A DNA stretch of 32,689 nucleotides. Origin: DAOTYX01 sp034434635 (GTDB taxonomy: Bacteria; Chloroflexota; Anaerolineae; B4-G1; DUEL01). Made by a program: the position numbers and the translations under genes. Positions within the stretch are counted from its first letter, which is position 1. Every line of letters starts with the position of its first letter. The stretch lies in NCBI GenBank assembly GCA_034434635.1, contig DAOTYX010000084.1:1-32689 (forward strand), in the 5' to 3' direction. The notes beneath the pieces are model-generated. The model was not told where the DNA came from. It made no database searches and was given only the letters and a program-made list of their open reading frames with translations. Below are positions 30,248-32,689 of this stretch, piece after piece.

Positions 30248-31147
30248 ATGCTCGACCTGGGGATCGTCATCGTCAGTTATAACACGCGGGACCTGTTGCG
30301 CACCTGTTTGCAGACCGTCTACGCCAGCCAAGGGGACTTTTCATATGCTGTGTGCGTGGTGGACAATGGTTCACCGGACGGCAGCGCCGCGATGGTCGCG
30401 CGGGAGTTCCCTGCTGTGCGCCTGGTCGCCAACCGGGAGAATCTCGGCTATCCCGCGGCCAACAATCAGGGGTTATGTGCCTTCGGCTATCCTGACGGCG
30501 TTGACATGCCGCGCTTCGCCCTGCTGCTCAACCCCGATACAGAGGTGCCTCCAGAGGGACTGGCGCAGATGCTGGTCTTTATGGAAGAGAATCCCACGGT
30601 GGGGGTGCTCGGTCCGCGACTCGTACTGCCTGACGGTCGCCTGGACCTGGCCTGCCGTCGCTCTTTCCCTACGCCGGAGGTCTCCTTCTACCGTCTGACC
30701 GGCCTTTCCCAACTCTTCCCGCGCAGCCGAAGGTTTGGCCAATACAACCTCACCTACCTCGACCCGAACCAGATGGCGGAGGTGGATGCGGTGGTGGGGG
30801 CCTGCATGCTGGTGCGCGGCGAGGCGATCCGTCAGGTTGGATTGCTGGACGAGACGTTCTTTATGTATGGCGAGGACCTGGACTGGTGCTATCGCATGAA
30901 AACGGCGGGCTGGCGGGTGATCTACTATCCCGCGGTGACGGTGCGCCACGTCAAGCGGGCGGCCAGCCGCCACAGCCCCCGCGCGCAGGTGGAGTTCTGG
31001 AAGGCAATGTCCCACTTCTACCACAAGCATTACGCCGCCCAAACTCCCCCCCTGGTGCACGGGCTGATCGTCGGCGCGCTGCGCCTGCGTACCGCTGTGG
31101 AGCAGTTCCGCCACCGGCGGGCGTTGCGTGAGGGGGCGCGCCGATGA
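30248..31147 (+). CDS. GT2 family glycosyltransferase (rhamnosyltransferase-like)
   Basis: A 299-residue cytoplasmic enzyme of the GT-A fold that adds a sugar from a nucleotide donor to a growing polysaccharide. Motifs: IVIVSYNTRDLLRTCL (about 5-20), VVDNGSPDGS with the donor-binding aspartate (about 36-45), LLLNPDTEV with the metal-binding D-x-D-like site (about 93-101), and GACMLVRGEAI ... FFMYGEDLDWCYRMKTAGW (about 190-225), which contains the catalytic ED. It is of the WbbL/rhamnosyltransferase type, though the sugar cannot be fixed. ATG 30248 was preferred to the upstream in-frame GTG 30215, which lies within the promoter. The stop overlaps the next start (ATGA). Confidence 0.92.
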   Translation: MLDLGIVIVSYNTRDLLRTCLQTVYASQGDFSYAVCVVDNGSPDGSAAMVAREFPAVRLVANRENLGYPAANNQGLCAFGYPDGVDMPRFALLLNPDTEVPPEGLAQMLVFMEENPTVGVLGPRLVLPDGRLDLACRRSFPTPEVSFYRLTGLSQLFPRSRRFGQYNLTYLDPNQMAEVDAVVGACMLVRGEAIRQVGLLDETFFMYGEDLDWCYRMKTAGWRVIYYPAVTVRHVKRAASRHSPRAQVEFWKAMSHFYHKHYAAQTPPLVHGLIVGALRLRTAVEQFRHRRALREGARR

Positions 31148-32556
31148 GCAAGCGGCGGGCACAGATTTTCTTCATCGTCACCCTGATCCTGACCGACCTG
31201 GTGATGGCGGCAGCGGCCTTCTACGCCGCCTATGGGCTGCGCTATCGCTTCCCCTTCCCTGACCAGGCCGCGGATTTGGGGCCTGTCTCCCGCTACGCCC
31301 CGCTGATGATGGTGCATGTCCTCTCTGTCCTGCTCACCTTCGCCTACAGCCGCCTCTATCACCTGGCGCGCGCGCCGTCGCGGGTGGACGAGTTCTACCG
31401 CATCATCGGCGCAGGGACGGTGGGGACTGTCCTGGGTGTCGCTATCTCCTATCTGCTCTTCAAGAACACGCCCCTTGAGGTGGACTACCCGCGCGGCATG
31501 GTCGCCTACGCCTGGTTGATGACCGTTGGCCTGGTGACGGTGGGCCGCCTGCTCCACGACCGCCTGCGTGCGGCCCTGCAGGCGCGCGGCTGGGGCCGTG
31601 ACCGGGTACTGGTGGTGGGTACGGGCGAAGTGGCGCGCATGATCCTGCACAAGATCGTCGCCAGCCCCGACATCGGCTACCGGGCCGTCGGAGCGGTCAC
31701 CACGAATGGCGCTTCAGAGCAGACCCTGCCCGTGCCGGTGGTGGGCCACGCCCGCGACCTGGCGGCGCTCATCGAACAACACCAGGCCGATGAAGTGATC
31801 ATCGCCCTGCCCGAGGCCACCCATCAGGACATCCTGACGCTCATCTCCGAATGCGAGCGCGGGCGGGCCACCATCAAAGTCTTCCCCGACGTGTTCCAGA
31901 TCATGGCCGGCCAGGTGGACATCAGCGACCTGGGGGGGCTGCCGCTGCTCACCCTGCGGGACATCGCCCTGCGCGGCTGGTGGCGCGGCGTCAAGAGGCT
32001 GATGGACCTGGTGGGAGCGGCGGTCGGGCTGGTGTTGACCTCGCCCCTTTTGCTGTTCACTGCTCTCCTCATCAAGATGGATTCGCCGGGGCCGGCTTTC
32101 TACGTGCAGGAGCGGATGGGTTTGGATGCCCGCCCCTTCCAGATGCTGAAGTTCCGCTCGATGCGCGCGGATGCCGAGAAGCACGGGCCAGGTTGGACCA
32201 GCCCCGGCGACCCCCGCGTCACCCGGTTGGGCAACGTCCTCCGCCGCCTCAACGTGGACGAACTGCCGCAACTGATCAACGTGTTGCTGGGGGAAATGAG
32301 CCTGGTCGGGCCGCGGCCTGAGCGTCCGGTCTACGTCAACCAGTTCCGCCGCTCGATCCCGCGCTATATGGATCGTCATCGAGCGAAGGCAGGGATGACC
32401 GGCTGGGCGCAGGTCAACGGCCTGCGCGGCGACACCTCCATCGCCGAGCGTACCAAGTACGACCTGTGGTACATCGAGAACTGGTCGCTGCTGCTCGACA
32501 TCAAGATCCTCATTCGCACCTTTTTCAACCTGTTCCGCTCACCGAACGCCTACTGA
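31144..32556 (+). CDS. Polyprenyl-phosphate sugar-1-phosphate transferase (WbaP/WcaJ-type)
   Basis: A 470-residue membrane enzyme that starts polysaccharide synthesis by moving a hexose-1-phosphate from a UDP-sugar to undecaprenyl phosphate. Four N-terminal helices (about 8-30, 55-73, 88-108, 117-137) are followed by a CoA-binding-like Rossmann part (VLVVGTGEVARMIL, about 155-168) and the catalytic bacterial sugar transferase domain from about residue 280: VKRLMDLVGAAVGLVLTSPL, GPAFYVQERMG, FQMLKFRSM, DELPQLINVLLGEMSLVGPRP. The final part, GMTGWAQVNGLRG ... YIENWS, is standard. It is translationally coupled to the GT2 gene. Confidence 0.94.
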   Translation: MSKRRAQIFFIVTLILTDLVMAAAAFYAAYGLRYRFPFPDQAADLGPVSRYAPLMMVHVLSVLLTFAYSRLYHLARAPSRVDEFYRIIGAGTVGTVLGVAISYLLFKNTPLEVDYPRGMVAYAWLMTVGLVTVGRLLHDRLRAALQARGWGRDRVLVVGTGEVARMILHKIVASPDIGYRAVGAVTTNGASEQTLPVPVVGHARDLAALIEQHQADEVIIALPEATHQDILTLISECERGRATIKVFPDVFQIMAGQVDISDLGGLPLLTLRDIALRGWWRGVKRLMDLVGAAVGLVLTSPLLLFTALLIKMDSPGPAFYVQERMGLDARPFQMLKFRSMRADAEKHGPGWTSPGDPRVTRLGNVLRRLNVDELPQLINVLLGEMSLVGPRPERPVYVNQFRRSIPRYMDRHRAKAGMTGWAQVNGLRGDTSIAERTKYDLWYIENWSLLLDIKILIRTFFNLFRSPNAY

Positions 32557-32590
32557 TGGTTTACCCGAAAGCCGCAGGCTGCATTCGGAC

Positions 32591-32689
32591 GCCAGCGGCC
32601 GACGCATAGGGATGCGTCGGCTGCGTGGTTTGGGGATGATGCTGGCGGCCGACGCATAGGGATGCGTCGGCTGCGTGGTTTGGGGATGA
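32591..32689. repeat. Tandem 50-base hairpin repeat at the window end
   Basis: Two units with a 50-base period (32591-32640 and 32641-32689, the second cut by the window end), nearly identical. Each carries GCCGACGCAT-AGGG-ATGCGTCGGC, a 10-bp stem with a 4-base loop. A related, degenerate copy is at 5889-5927. The array may continue beyond the window. Confidence 0.92.

Noticed and set aside
32591..32689. CRISPR array at the window end
   Set aside because: The whole 50-base unit is repeated, including what would be the spacer; it is a simple tandem hairpin repeat.

Overview
The window looks like chromosomal DNA from a GC-rich, probably thermophilic bacterium of the phylum Chloroflexota, Anaerolineae-like. 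This is inferred from gene content and protein style (a Thermus-type alpha-glucan phosphorylase, a second EF-G, paired Glu dehydrogenases, Pro/Thr-rich surface linkers, FemAB and LCP proteins, dispersed hairpin and heptamer repeats); there is no rRNA or tRNA to settle it. Promoters are sigma-70-like and easy to read (TTGAC-16/17-TATAAT), and most genes have AGGAGG-type ribosome sites. No CRISPR, IS element, phage gene or tRNA was seen.

Layout. (1) 1-4534: the end of an ABC-2 export permease and its paralogue, a Pro/Ser-rich anchored surface protein with a transcobalamin-like motif, and a very large energy-coupling-factor (ECF) transporter protein in which EcfT and two EcfA ATPases are one chain. 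(2) 4535-7291: dnaN, a YtxH-like small membrane protein and an unknown polytopic membrane protein with a nearly leaderless promoter. (3) 7332-11897: alpha-glucan phosphorylase and an EF-G-like GTPase, separated by a 354-base gap holding a 72-base inverted repeat. (4) 11987-16513: a divergent pair of operons. Leftward are a double-HTH XRE regulator and a TPR protein; rightward are a DUF362 protein, a methyltransferase and a FemAB-type aminoacyltransferase. The two promoters share overlapping -35 boxes. (5) 16566-24871: a nitrogen/carbon block with gdh1, a GAF histidine kinase and OmpR-type regulator, an unknown 188-residue protein, gdh2, and a stand-alone PEP/pyruvate-binding (PPS/PPDK N-terminal type) protein. 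(6) 25014-32556: ssb, a phosphodiester glycosidase-type lipoprotein, a GT-C-like membrane glycosyltransferase, then (reverse) an LCP ligase with a small membrane protein, and (forward) a GT2 glycosyltransferase overlapping a polyprenyl-phosphate sugar transferase. This last block reads as cell-surface polysaccharide assembly and attachment. The window ends inside a tandem 50-base hairpin repeat.

The points most worth a second look are the XRE/TPR versus DUF362-methyltransferase-FemAB divergon with its shared -35 region; a 48-base palindromic element that sits 15-16 bases upstream of the -35 boxes of both the histidine kinase and ssb; the EcfT-EcfA-EcfA fusion; two promoters placed so close to the start codon that the mRNAs should be leaderless; and several families of dispersed hairpins.
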